This document shows positions 1 to 11,849 of a DNA stretch of 64,000 bases, in pieces. The stretch is from Meandrina meandrites (lineage: Eukaryota; Cnidaria; Anthozoa; Scleractinia; Meandrinidae). The stretch spans positions 45,383,395 to 45,447,394 of the forward strand of contig OY855905.1 of NCBI GenBank assembly GCA_963693305.1. The letters are read 5' to 3'. Within the stretch, counting starts at the first letter, position 1. Every line of letters starts with the position of its first letter. Under the pieces are notes generated by a model, which saw only the letters and a program-made list of their open reading frames with translations, was not told where the DNA came from and did not search any database. The position numbers and the translations under genes are program-made.

Positions 1-237
1 TTTGCTCAATTTTCAGGCATGTATAAAATATAATCATCATTTACCTTTTAGAGACCATTTAGGGTCATTTAGACAATGTATCGCCTAAATGCGCGATCAT
101 GTTTTGTGTTTAAATACGTGTCAATGTATCTATAACACGTTTCAGCGCAGGTAGATCGGATTTCATTTTTCAGCACAGCCGGACTAATCGCTAGACGGGT
201 GATTCATCAGTCAGCAACAGTCTCTGTGAGCATCACG

Positions 238-3200
238 ATGCGAGCCGCTGTAGTGGTGATTCTTTTGTCTCTCTGCGCGAGTTTGGCGCTACCAGGTAAA
301 GATATAATACTCACAGACAGCAAACTCGAAAGAAGTTCCTCTACTCGTTGCGCAAATTGCGCGCTCTGTCGGCGGGCTCTTGAACAAAGAAAATATGATT
401 TATTTGAAACTAAAGTTTACACGTAGTCACTTTATTGCATCGTTTTATTTTAGTACCAGTAGATAAAAGCGACCAGAGGAGAGATGGAAGAGAGGTAAGC
501 CAACTTGAATCCGTTATTTACAGTTGTATTTAACTAACGACCGGCCGGGCTTAAGCCATGTCTTGACTCCCATCCCTCTGACAGGAAAATCTAGCGTGAC
601 TTTCTAATAGTTTATAATGCTTTATATTATTTTAATCATTTACTAAAGTAAAATTACGCTCAGTGAATTATGTTTTCCCAATTTTAAGATACAATATTCG
701 GTGGCCGTAATGAACTTCTGAGAAATTAGTTAATACAACATGACAATCTTCAGTTACCTCTCGATAGACTTGACTCATCTCACAAACTATTTTACACTGG
801 ACTACACTGGTCTAATGGATTTAAATTATGAGAATCAAAGTTGTTTCTTTGAATTTCATATTTATTTAAACTTCGGAGTAAAGCAAAAGGTGAGAAATTG
901 TCTTGTTCAAATATTCTGAAGAGTTTTCGATAAAACGTATTTATGTTAAGCTGTGATGTGCGTGGACTTGTTTTGAAAGGCTTAAGCAAATATTTTCACT
1001 TGGGGCTTTACGAATTCAGCACGAACGTGACTGAAAAAAGGTAGGATGAAATTTTAAAGTATTTTTATCATATGCCTTTCTTCATACAACAGTAAGTGTT
1101 TTGCGATATTGTTTTGGTATGATTGATTCGGTCTTATTGTCTAGCATTTAAATGTTCCGGTAAGGCTGAAACGAGGGCATTTCCTTGTTCCATGTTCTGC
1201 TGATGCGGGGTCAATCATGTGACGTCACTTGAGAGATACAATGACAAAGATTGAGAAAATGCTATGGTAAATGGTGAAGTCTGACAAGAAAGTCGAGTCT
1301 TTGTTCAAGAGGTCACTTCCTGATTTAAAATGCTGACGCGAAAGAACCTTCAGATAAGCTGGAAATGCCAATTATTTAATGTTACGAAGTAGTGAACAAA
1401 GAACCTTACTCGAGGACGGTTTTAAGGGGAAAGGGAGGAAAGGTGTCTAACCCTTTTTCGTGGAAGACCTATTAGGGACGTGCATTAATGCAAATTTATT
1501 TTGATATTGACCTGGAGATAAGCCATTGTTTTTAAGGCTACGTGGCAGATGCTACGTGCAAATTGCGAACAAGATTTTTTCCCCAAGCCGCGGGCAGGGA
1601 TATTTTTTAGAAAACAAGGGTAGAAATAGCTAGACTGGATACTTATCCATTTATCATGTCAGAGACTACAAAACCTTTCAAATTTATTTATTTTTTAAAT
1701 TACAGATATCCGTTGAAGAGCTTGAATCTCAGGTAAATGATCACTTACGTAGAGTAAATCAGGAAATATTTGTAACGTTAAAAAAAAACATTAAAGGTCA
1801 CAAACAACTGAATTGAAACCGTGACATTCAATCTGTTTTTAACTTCGTCAATTCCAGTTGGAGGACATTGAAAATCGTATCAGTGCAGTTCGGACGAAGG
1901 TGAAACAAGAAGCCGAGGAAAACAAGGAAAAGCTCGTTACAACTAAAGGTTGGTCAATCTGAGCTAATGCACAGCTACCTTTACGTATTTCACAGCATTT
2001 AATAATTTATAGTCTCCCTTTCTCCTTTGAAATCCCCTTATGGAAAAATCCATTCCGTGACCTGGCACTAAAAGTATCTCTCGTTAGTTACAAAAAAAAC
2101 GTAATAAAGGTTAAAGGCACTGTCTAGACGATTTTCTTTAGTTGTTCTTGGACTGAATCCTTAATTCAGAGGAAAACCAACGCCAATCAGCGCTCTTCAA
2201 TTCAAATAAATAGGCTTAGTAAGGGATGGGATTAGCAGTGATTTCACAATGCAAGTATTACTTTTCAAGAATTTCGTCTACAAGCCTTTGGATAAGATGC
2301 TGTATCGCGGCAAGAGAGTATGAAATAAGATTACTTCATACTCTCTTGATCGCAGGTATTCGTTTCTACCCTCCCCACCCCTCCTCCCCCCCCCCCCCCT
2401 CCCCCAATCCTGTTCCCTCTCCTTTCAGCATATTTGCCAGGTTCACCGATACTGTAAGAGCAGTGTCTTGCCCAAGAACACAGCACAGTGACCCCACCCA
2501 GGAGTCACAGTTGACTTGCTCGAAACAGCCTGATTCTCGACACATCTTTTGGAAAAAATCGAACAAAGATTCTCTCTCAATCTAATACTCATAACAGCGA
2601 GCTTTGAATGCCTCGCTCTAGCTCCGTTTCATTTAGGACTTCTTTGAACAAGTGCAGCTAAGACTTAAACAATCGGCCCACCAGTGGAATGAAATAAGGC
2701 TACGGTTGTTAATTACCAAAAGACAGGCAGTAAGAAGTCAAGAAAACAATTAATACTATTTTTTAAGTAATAATATGTAAGGCTTGATGGAATATTTTTA
2801 ATACACAAAAATTAGCGAAAATAGTAAGCGATGTTTCGACATCTTCGGAATGTTATTGTCAAGTGAAATCTGTAGTATAGCACTCCATCCTCTCTTCAGG
2901 TTAGTTACTGAATTATTAATAGATCGCCCACTCTAAAATAAACGCCACATTTGTAATAAGCGTCCCTTTTGCGATGCAAAGTTTGCGTCAGACGCTCCCC
3001 TCTAACAAACGCCCCATGTCTAATAGACCCCCCCCCCCCCCCCCCACTCACCCAAAGAATCAGATATGTCCAGGATTGAACACTAATGAGATGCTCGCTC
3101 TTTATAATAAGCATCACAACTTGTCCTCATTGATAAAAGTTCATCTAAACACACATAATTCTGTCAAATATGAAGTAGTATGAAAATGGCCAATAACCCA

Positions 3201-3942
3201 GTCATATATGAAGTATTTGCTAAACAATACCTGCGTTCAATTCTGGACGTAAGTGCAAAGAATCGCCTCAAGCGTCCAGGAGACCGACGATGCCAACATG
3301 GGTGACATTGGCCCCGATGGCGGTGGAGACATTGATATCAAACTATGAACGACATCTGCGCAGATTGGATTAGTCTCCTACTCACAAACTCTGTTTTCTA
3401 TCTTACCCTGCGAGCAAACTACGCGTCTTAATTGTTTTGTTGGCGTTGTTGTAGTTAAAGTAAAATAAACGCCACTCTCTTTTTACACATGCCTCATATC
3501 TATTTAACGCCCCTCTTAGGACCCTACAATTTAATAGATCGCTTAATTTGTTAGATCATTGATGGCATGCGCATAAGGTGACAAATTACGTAAGGAAAAG
3601 CTACTATCTGATTGAGTCTGACTGAGTATTCAGTACTGGTTTAAATTCTCTATTACAAAACATTTCATATATCAAGTTTACTTTTGCATTTTTTTAACAT
3701 GTTAAAATGGTCTTTGAGGTTTCTTGGCTCCATATTCTGTTCCTCCATATTCTGTGGTTTCCGATTTCGGCTGAGCTTTGATGTTCTGCAACACGTTGAC
3801 ATAAGTGCCGGCGAGTGTAACCGACATAGCTTGCATCACACAAGCAACATTTGAATAATACCTACACATTTTACATGACAATGATATCCCGAAGATGTCG
3901 AAACGTCGTTTATTATTTTCGCGAGTTTTTGTATTGAAAATA

Positions 3943-4023
<81 letters not shown>

Positions 4024-7000
4024 CGAATTGTTTTTTAGACGCGATTTTGTAAGGTACAGGTTTGCAGACGTTTCGGCATTCCTCAAGGTGGGCTAAATGG
4101 CATGTTTCATTTAGCCCAGCTCGAGGAAGGCAGCAATGTCGAAACTTCGGTAAAACTGTATCATACAAAATAGCGTCTAAAAATTTTTTAGTTATTTTAT
4201 CACCCAAGAAACAAGACGTTATGCCGTTTGTATAAATTTGATATTACCATCATATTTTTGTTTCCTACCCAGGAACGCCTCCTACGTCCCCCACTGAAAA
4301 GCTGACCGAAAGAACAACTCAAGCAGAAGAACATACGACTGTTGGCAATGTCAAGACAACTGAAAAAGTCCAGATCATTGTGGAAAAGGAAACGTCGCCT
4401 TCACCAAAAACAACTCCAAGACCAACACCAACGGAAAAGGCAACCAGCACGAAAATAAGTCAAACGACAACTTCTGCTGAGAAAACACCCGTTGTTGAAA
4501 AAGTTGAAGTTGTTCAGCAAGAGGAAGAGCAAGAAAAGCCCGAGAAAGCGTTTGTCGTCAAGAAGGTAACAGAAGAAGTGGAAGAGAAAGAAGAAACTGC
4601 CGAGGAACCTGAAAAGATCAAAGACACAAAGGTGGCAAATGATGAAACTGACTGGGACGAAGAAGCGGATCTTGAAAGTGGAAGGAAGGAAAAAAGTGAG
4701 AAGCCAACGGAAAGAGTCAACACTGGAAAAGCTCCTATCACAACGCCAGTCAAGACTGCAGAGACTGAATTTAAAGTCGAGAAGATCACGCCAAGTCCTA
4801 AGTCCCCAACCACGTCAGAGCAGAGCGAAGTGAAAGTGGAACATGTGCCACCAAAGCTAACTGTTGAGACGAAAAGAAGTCGAGTAGAGCGGATTGAAGA
4901 AGATGAAGACTTGCAAGAGGGTGGAGAATCAAAGTCTTCAGATGGAGAACGCAAAGTCGAGATAAAGGTGGAAAAGGAATCTTCAAAAGAACCTTCCCCT
5001 GCTAAAAGCGGTCAGAGAAAGATCATTGTGGAGGTAGAAAAAATTTCTCCCTCAACAGATGAAACGGATGCAGAAACTGATGAAGTCGAAGGGACAGAGA
5101 GAGGAACTGCTAAACCAACAGCAACCAGAGAAGTGCCAACAAGCAAACGTTTAGTTGACGAGGTTTCCATCAGCGTTGAGAAAATAACACCGTCAAAGCG
5201 TCCAACAAGTGGAAAACCGCAGAGTGCCGTGGTAAATGTAGTGAAAGAGAATTCAGAAGACGAAGATTTAGAGACCCGCAGTGAGAATGAAGTAAACAGC
5301 AAACGTTCGGATATTGCCCCCGCGAAGACTCGTGATAGTAACGAAGAGGCCGCACTGGAGTTGGAGTTGGAAGGTGGTCAAGATAAAGACAAAATGGAAA
5401 ACCAAAAGGATAAAATCGACGAAGAAAAACTTGCGCAGGAATTTGATAAAGCTCTTAAAGCAGAAAGGAATGGCAAAGAGAAATTGAAGACTGTTGAACC
5501 AGTAAAGCCAACTTCATCAGCCGATGGTCCTAAGACAACCAAACCACAGCAAGTTACAACAGGAGAAGTAAAACAAACAACTGAATCTAAAGGAGATGAA
5601 ACAGCCAAAAAACTTGATAGCCTTGCACGTGAACTAGAAAAGCAAAACGACGAAGCTGCACTCGAGAAAGAGGAGGCTAAAAAGGATATTTCCGTCGAAG
5701 AACTGGAGCTGGCCGAATTAGCTCAAGATAAGATGAATGATGATGACAAGGAAGAAACAAAACCAACGATAAAACCAACAACAGCAACACCAAAGGATGT
5801 GGTCATTAAAGTGGAAAAGGTCCCTAAGGTAACAGTGCAAGTGACAAAGGTGAACGACAAAAGAATGCCGAGTGAGAAAGAGACAGCGAAAGAAGAAAAG
5901 AAAATGAAAGACGAGTTGGCTTCTGAATTGCAACAAGAAAAAGAAGGGGTAAGTATGCGCAGTCGCGACCTGTAAGACAAGATTAAATCTTTATTTTCCT
6001 GGATTCGGTAAAAATTTCGACAGGCGGCACACCCGACCAGGAAGGAACAGCTAGGGCAATGAAGCTCCAAAACTCACCAAAGAGGAGAAAATTCCTACCA
6101 AGTTAAGTTTCACCAAGTTCGTTACAAACGGGGTGTTTCGGCACTTGTTTCTCAAAGGGTGACATTTTAGAACAAACATGGCCCGCCGTTTCAATTTTTG
6201 TATCCTGAAAGCAATTCCAAATGGCGACCTTCCTTCAAAATATTTGCATACATGATATGAATGCGATTGCAGTTAAGGACTTGCACTATAAAGAAAATTC
6301 TCACGAAATTCCAAGAGCCTTTAGGCGACTACAATTATGATTTTAAAATATCACTCGAACATCCGCCAGGACTTCGAGTAGTTGTTGGACAAAATTATGT
6401 ACCAAAATTATTTACACCTTATTGCAAGCTTTTGTGTTACTGCTTCAAATATCTTATCAAAAGAAATCTTTTCTAACAACACCAAACATCGAAAACCAAT
6501 CTCGAAGTTCCGCTGAATTCCACTAAATCGCTTAAAAGACGCGAGCCTTTGCCTATAGCTTGTGAACATTAAATTTCATTTTCTCAGCTCTGATAAGAAA
6601 TTGTTGTACCAAAATTATTTACACCTTATTGCAAACTTTTGTGTTACTGCTTCAAATATCTTATCAAAAGAAATCTTTTCTAACAACACCAAACACCGAA
6701 AACAAATTTTGAAATTTCACTGAATTCCACTGAATCGCGCTTAATGACGATTTTACAAAATGGCCGCACGTGAGAATTTCCCTATAGCTTGTGAACTTTG
6801 AAATTCATTTTCTAAGACTCTGATAAGAAATTGTTGTTGGTGTTATCAGTGATAATTACTTACATCTTTACCTTTTATTTAGGGTAGAAAATAACGCAAT
6901 AGGATTTAAATTATTCTGGTACTTGATTTTTGTCCAACTTAAATAAATATTACTCGACTTCCTGGTGGATTCCGTCTTAATTATATGGCTACGAAAATTG

Positions 7001-7615
7001 CGATCGTACGCGCGTTACTTTTTACAACAATGCAAATTGAAATCAATAATAAATTTACCTGCACTCAGCCAATCACTGCACAATGATGCAATTTTATCAG
7101 TCAAATTATAAAAAGGATAATAAACACAATAACCTCTAATTTGGCTATTTAATTGTCCCTGAACTTTAAACAACTGTTTCTTGAAGCTCACAGATTTCCT
7201 CGAGCTTCGCTCTCGAGAAATATTTCGCTTCTTAGATTATGTCTGCGGTCAAATTTCCGTGCACATGTTTGCGTCAGATAGAACTGGCGAAGTTATCATT
7301 TCTATATTCCGGCATTCATGATTTATCAGTTACAGTTTGTCTTTACTCACGAATTTTTTTTTCTTTTTCCAGAAGTCTCCTCCCGTTATAATGAAGGTAG
7401 AAAAGCTCGGAGGCAGCCCTGATGCCAAGCCAGCCGCTGAAAAAGCACAGGGTGATCCTGAAGTAAGACCCGACAACAAAGAAAGTGCAGCTGACAAGGA
7501 AGAAGAGGAACAGGAATCAGAGCTGGAAGGCGAGATTGATACTAAAACGAAAAGAGCAGCATCGGTCACCCGCAACGACCTAGAAGAACAACTGGAAAAT
7601 TTGTTAGCGATGTGA
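238..7615 (+). CDS. Secreted Glu/Lys/Thr-rich low-complexity repeat protein (unrecognised)
   Basis: Six exons join in phase: 238-295, 454-494, 1706-1732, 1858-1948, 4273-5948 and 7373-7615, giving 711 codons plus TGA. The start at 238 opens a clear signal peptide (MRAAVVVILLSLCASLALP). An in-frame ATG at 199 lies just upstream, but the hydrophobic core begins at 238. Exons 2-4 encode a charged, heptad-like stretch (LEDIENRISAVRTKVKQ), probably coiled coil. The large exon is almost free of Cys and aromatics, is rich in E, K, T, S and P, and repeats short units of the type V-x-V-E-K-I-[ST]-P-S (for example VEKITPSPK, VEVEKISPS, SVEKITPSK, VIKVEKVPK) separated by acidic patches. The last exon repeats the unit (IMKVEKLGGSP) and ends in an acidic, helix-like tail. 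Exon 2 has a tandem acceptor (AG at 453 or 459, both in frame). The donor at 1949 (GTTGGT) is weak. I recognise no family. An extracellular, possibly mineral-matrix or mucus role is only a guess from composition and secretion. Confidence 0.72.
2793..3943. mobile_element. Non-autonomous element with ~87-bp terminal inverted repeats
   Basis: The left arm (2793-2879) and right arm (3857-3943) are imperfect reverse complements over their whole length. Shared blocks include GCGAAAATA, GTTTCGACATCTTCGG and ATTGTCA. The interior carries a poly(C) run at 3028-3045 and no transposase-like ORF. The structure fits a non-autonomous DNA transposon or foldback element. The exact ends and any target-site duplication are unclear because the right end abuts a TAA microsatellite. 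Confidence 0.6.
3948..4022. repeat. (TAA)n microsatellite
   Basis: An uninterrupted trinucleotide array of about 24 units lies between two inverted-repeat elements. It generates a spurious poly-Tyr reading frame on the minus strand. Confidence 0.95.
4031..4186. mobile_element. Foldback/MITE-like palindromic element
   Basis: The ends are about 20-bp inverted repeats (TTTTTAGACGC, one mismatch, ATTTTGTA) at 4032-4051 and 4164-4183. The interior is also palindromic (GGGCTAAATG against CATTTAGCCC). The whole unit could form one long hairpin. No coding content. Confidence 0.6.
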
Positions 7616-8486
7616 CTGTTTGAACAGTGATAGCTTATATACTCTAGCATACCAAGAACTGATGTAGATAGATTTTTTAGCTTAGTACTGTACGAGATAA
7701 TTGTTTAAGTAAGATTTACACCAAAGACATAACTATCCGAAAGACTACAATTTTCCCCCTAGTTTTTTCTTTTTGTCTATGCCGTTATATTCCTACAATG
7801 TCATTAATATGTTCACACTCGGGGGTAACATATAATGTGATAACAAAGTAATAATTAACAAAGTTTATTTTGCGAAATAACTACAAGAAATTAGTTGTCT
7901 AATGTGTCCGTAAAATGGTCCATTTCAGAAAGTTTTTATAACCATTTTTAGTTTAGCTAAATTTTTTAGCAACTTTCGTATTTGGAAATGTTTTGATTAA
8001 AAAAATGAGATATTATTGTTTTAAAGTAGAACTGTCTCAAATTCATGGTTTATCCAGCGCGACACACGCAAGACTTATGCAAGGCGATTGTGCTTTTATT
8101 TTGTTACTCCAAGATTGAAGTGGTTCCGTTGTATTCTCTGAGTTAGCACTAAACCTTTACTTGCGCTAAGTGAGAGTTAGATAGCCAAAGCGAAGCGAAA
8201 AGACTTCACAAGAGAATCCGTCTGACGTATTTTTGTATGACGCGAATCTTACTCAACAACTCGCACGATAAGTATAAAAAGTAACATAGGGCTGACTTGC
8301 GTTCAATTCGGCCTGTAATCATACGATAATGATTTACAAAGTCGAACGACCGCATAGCGGGAGTCCGATTTGTATAATCACCAAGCATGATCACAGACAG
8401 AATTGGACGACAAGTAGTTTTATCACGACTTTTATAACAAAAATTCGAGGGAGAAGTAGTCCATGTGAAACCTTTTATCTGTTCAA

Positions 8487-8880
8487 ATTAACCCTATTCA
8501 GACCGGGCTTTTTTGGATCTTTTCAGACCGCCATCCGAAAATCCGCCATCAGAAAACAGCCCAAAATTACTGAAAAATACACAAAATCTATAAAACAGTG
8601 CAAAAAAACCTAAAAGAGGTGAAAATAGTTGAATTTAAGTTAATTTTTATTAATGGAAACACAAAAATTATAAATTTGGAAAAACATGTCGGTCAAAATG
8701 ACGTTGCCATGGTAACGTCAAGTTCCAGACACAACAACCTATCCTACCAATTTATTCCCAGATAAATTTTAGAAAGACTCGTAAAGTTTGGCAGCGTTTG
8801 GTTGAATCTTGAAAAAGTTATAAACGTTCAAAGTCAGCGGGGGAACTTTCCGCCCCCCCCCCGGTCTGGATAGGGTTAAT
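8487..8880. mobile_element. MITE with 21-bp terminal inverted repeats
   Basis: The left end ATTAACCCTATTCAGACCGGG (8487-8507) and the right end (8860-8880) are inverted repeats differing at one base. The 394-bp element has no ORF and includes a short palindrome TGACGTTGCCATGGTAACGTCA-like block near 8699-8720 and a C run just inside the right end. Confidence 0.7.
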
Positions 8881-9599
8881 GACCGGTATGACAAAATCCG
8901 CAGGGTAAAGCCGTTTCTGAAAGGATGAGGGATATAAAAAAGAAGTATTCAGTCACAAGAAGAAAAAACAAAAAGCAAATGAAGAGCCTGTGCATGTACA
9001 CAGAACACGATCTTTAATACTCGATACCTTGTTATTGTACAGTTTAGCTGCTCGTGTTCCAACTTGGTGAGGGATAGGGCAAGCTAAAAATCAATCAGAT
9101 TCGAGAATGTTGTTATTGCTATGATCTGTTATGATTAGGATTTCTTATCGTGTGACTTCGCCTTTTTTTTCTCGGACGTGTTACCAATTACGATAAAAGT
9201 ACGACTTGTCTAAATCTTTCTCTCGGAACTCGGAGTTACTTCACTGGTTCTTAAACAATAGGTAACAGGTCACAACAATGACCCTAGCCCTGAATAACAG
9301 TAGAGGTAGTGTTTACAGCGGGCACTTAATGAAAAAAGATTTTCCAGAGAGGTAGTGTCTTACTACTAAAACCTGGAATGCTCCATATCGATGTTCTAAT
9401 TCTGTGGAGTTAATTACTTCCACAACCCTTCATTGACTCGCATAATTACATGAAGGTAATGCGTGAGTGTTATTAATAGCCCACGTTCAATATATCCATA
9501 TTCAAACATGGCACCGAGGCTTCCTGTCTATTTTCTATATTTGGTTTTGTTTTCTCTTGTGGGACAAAGAAAAATTCGAAAATTTGCAGTTTTGACCAG

Positions 9600-9880
9600 A
9601 AAGCCTCGGATGGGTTACTAAAATAAAATCAACTATGTTTAACGAGGGTAGCACATAACAGTCTCGCGACTGACAAACCTGTGGCCCTAGAATTCCCGAT
9701 CGAATTGGAATTTGGAAGTGTTGGTTTTTGAGGAGGGAGGAAAACCGGACAACCCGGAGAAAAACCCTCGGAGCAAGGACCACATATGACGCCGGGTCCG
9801 GGATTCGAACCCGGGCCACATTGGTGGGAAGCGAGCGCTCTCACCACTGCGCCATCCCTGCTCCCCACTGCACCATCCCT
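9600..9880 (-). mobile_element. tRNA-derived SINE (minus strand)
   Basis: Read on the minus strand, about 9875-9800 is a tRNA-like head with an A-box-like GGCGCAGTGGTGAGAGCG and a B-box GGGTTCGAATCCCG. It is followed by a conserved-looking body (CTCCGGGTTGTCCGGTTTTCC). The head plus non-tRNA body is the architecture of tRNA-derived SINEs. It abuts the tRNA-like repeat at 9890. Confidence 0.65.
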
Positions 9881-9887
9881 GCTCCCC

Positions 9888-9920
9888 GATGCTCTACCGG
9901 TAGAGCATCGCACCGGTATC

Positions 9921-9954
<34 letters not shown>

Positions 9955-10030
9955 TGATTTTTTTTCAGGCTTCTTCATTCCAGTTGCTTAAATTGGAAAT
10001 TCACTGCGAAGATCACATATCACATATCAC
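9888..10030 (+). repeat. Truncated copy of the tRNA-Thr-like repeat family
   Basis: From 9899 onward (GGTAGAGCATCGCACCGGTA...) the sequence matches the tRNA-like unit at 59237-59295, then the same tail (CTGA, T-run, CAGGCTTCTT...ATATCACC). The 5' half is replaced by an inverted duplicate of the D-arm (GATGCTCTACC), so it cannot fold as a complete tRNA. Confidence 0.7.
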
Positions 10031-11023
10031 CTTCACTTTCACTATTCTTTATTACTAGTATTATTAGTAATATATAAACTCAATGGAAATACAGTAGGTT
10101 AGTCTACTTGTTACAATACGTAAAAAAAAGAGTGCACTTGGCTTTGGCTGACATAATTCTTGGATATTGTGGTAAACAAAATTTGAGTAGATGGAAATAC
10201 TAAGGGTGTGGGGATGGGCTATTGATTTTCATAATCGATCAATTTAGATGGTGGTTAAACCCATCCCCAGTCTCTCTTCTCGCGCCTACACGGGATCAAT
10301 CCCTTCATAGGGCTCGGAAGGAAGAGTTCAGGAACTGGACTAGATGGCGGCCAGGAGCCACGATCGATGGCAGCTCGATAAAGTCGTTTTTCTAAGGGCG
10401 GTAATAAGCCGAGGCGACACGAAGCAAACCGAGCAGCTCAATCGGTACGACGAACGTTTACAGTAATAACTCAAATGGAAAATTGAAAAATTTAGTTCCA
10501 CAAACATTTGAAATCCCAGTCTATGACTGGAAACAAAATTTGTGATATTGTTGCAGCGTCTTGTACTTGCTGTGGCGACAAAACCACAGCATGAACACAC
10601 ACAAGACACCATGCGTTCAGTAGCAGGAGAACTCTTTCAATGAAAGGCTCCTCGAATGTACAATGGCTCGCACACTCGAAACGCAAACTAAATTCGGTTT
10701 AAAAGACGTAAGAACGGCGAGTACAAAAGCGCAACAAACCTTTACTCTGAAAAACTTGCACGCCACTACAACACACACAACAGTTACTTTGTGCACACGA
10801 TAGCACAAGTTCAAAAATGCTACTCGCGCGTCGCGCGCCACACCATTCAAAAAACTATCCGCAAGTGTCACGGCACTTTCCTTGACAGTATCATGTCTAA
10901 ACAGACCTTATCCTTACAGTTTAGTTAAGCGTTTCGCGCTCGTGTTCGCGCGCGCCCTGCCCCGCTAAACCGTCTGTTATGCGTGCTATATAGCTTACAT
11001 AATTATGGCGGTACCTTCCTTTT

Positions 11024-11040
11024 GGGGGGGGGGGGGGGGG
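11024..11040. repeat. Poly(G) run, 17 bases
   Basis: An uninterrupted G run is visible in the sequence. Similar runs recur in the window (see findings). Confidence 0.95.
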
Positions 11041-11820
11041 AGGGAGAGTAACACGGTAGAAGAAGTACAGTCGTGGCACAGTCACAGTCCCTCACTCTTT
11101 TCAGGAGTATAAACACTGATAACTCAAGCTTCATGGAAGCCGGAACATTATATGGCATATAGGAAGCGCATCTCATTTTCATCTCATTTTCAAGTTTGTA
11201 CTTCTGGAATCTTTTAAAATTAGTCACAACCAACCTTTTTTAATTAGTACTTCGATTGTTTTCTACTCTAACAAACTAATTTCTGGAAGTTTGGTCCAAT
11301 CAAAAGTGATAATTTTTTTTACGTGTCAAAATATCGTGACATTGCTCCTATGAACTGACTGGCTTGTTGAGCGCCTTGGCTGCATGGGAGACGTTTTTTC
11401 TTTTACAGGAGACCTACAGAGTAAAATGAATACATGCGCAGCACTTTTTATTCTTTACATATTTATTTCAATCAACGTTACAACTGCTAATGTGCCTCTC
11501 AAACTTCCAGCCGTTATATACTTTCACCTCACAAAGGACTTGAAGAAATGATCACCGAATCTCTACCATTATAGCAAACAGTAGCGTGATTCGAGAGAAT
11601 TGGCGTAAAAGGGTTTGTCTAAGGGTTTGTTTCTCTACAGACCACTTAATACTTAAGCTCTTTGTATCTGCTATCCTATTTTATTTATGAACTAACAGTG
11701 CAAAGCCCTTTGATGACCATAAGCTCGCGTACGTGCTTTCATCTTTAAACGGAATAATAAGTCAAGAAGCTTTGCAGATAACTTAATACGCTATTACTAT
11801 TGATCAGTTCCCTCACTTTG

Positions 11821-11826
11821 TTTAAT
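11821..11826 (-). promoter_or_regulatory. Polyadenylation signal ATTAAA for the MAM-S1-S1 gene
   Basis: On the minus strand ATTAAA lies about 25 nt after the TAG stop at 11850. It is the nearest plausible signal; a canonical AATAAA occurs about 155 nt downstream. Confidence 0.4.
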
Positions 11827-11849
11827 CATTTCCCCGACTTCACCAGCTT

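Larger units (their letters stand above)
1949..4272. other. Large intron 4 of the repeat-protein gene, filled with repeats
   Basis: This intron holds a poly(C) run (2386-2399), a 1.15-kb element with long terminal inverted repeats, a (TAA)n microsatellite and a 155-bp foldback element, listed separately. No further coding exon is visible. Confidence 0.6.
7616..11849. other. Intergenic: 3' flank of repeat-protein gene plus mobile elements
   Basis: After the stop at 7615 an ATTAAA-like signal occurs near 7995. The region contains a MITE (8487-8880), a tRNA-derived SINE on the minus strand (about 9600-9880), a tRNA-like repeat (about 9890-10030) and a 17-base poly(G) run (11024-11040). Between 10.05 and 11.85 kb I see no gene; short ORFs there lack recognisable features. 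Confidence 0.5.

Noticed and set aside
3836..4207. Minus ORF with a poly-Tyr tract
   Set aside because: It is a translation of the TAA microsatellite and a foldback element.
4514..5936. Several Ser-rich minus-strand ORFs opposite the repeat-protein exon
   Set aside because: They are antisense shadows of the low-complexity plus-strand coding exon, which has splice sites and consistent phase.
9800..9960. tRNA genes on both strands
   Set aside because: The minus-strand tRNA-like part continues into a SINE body, and the plus-strand part lacks a normal 5' half. Both are repeats.
10340..10871. Cluster of minus ORFs with Cys-rich translations
   Set aside because: They overlap in different frames, with no splice logic or domain; probably chance ORFs in a GC-richer patch.
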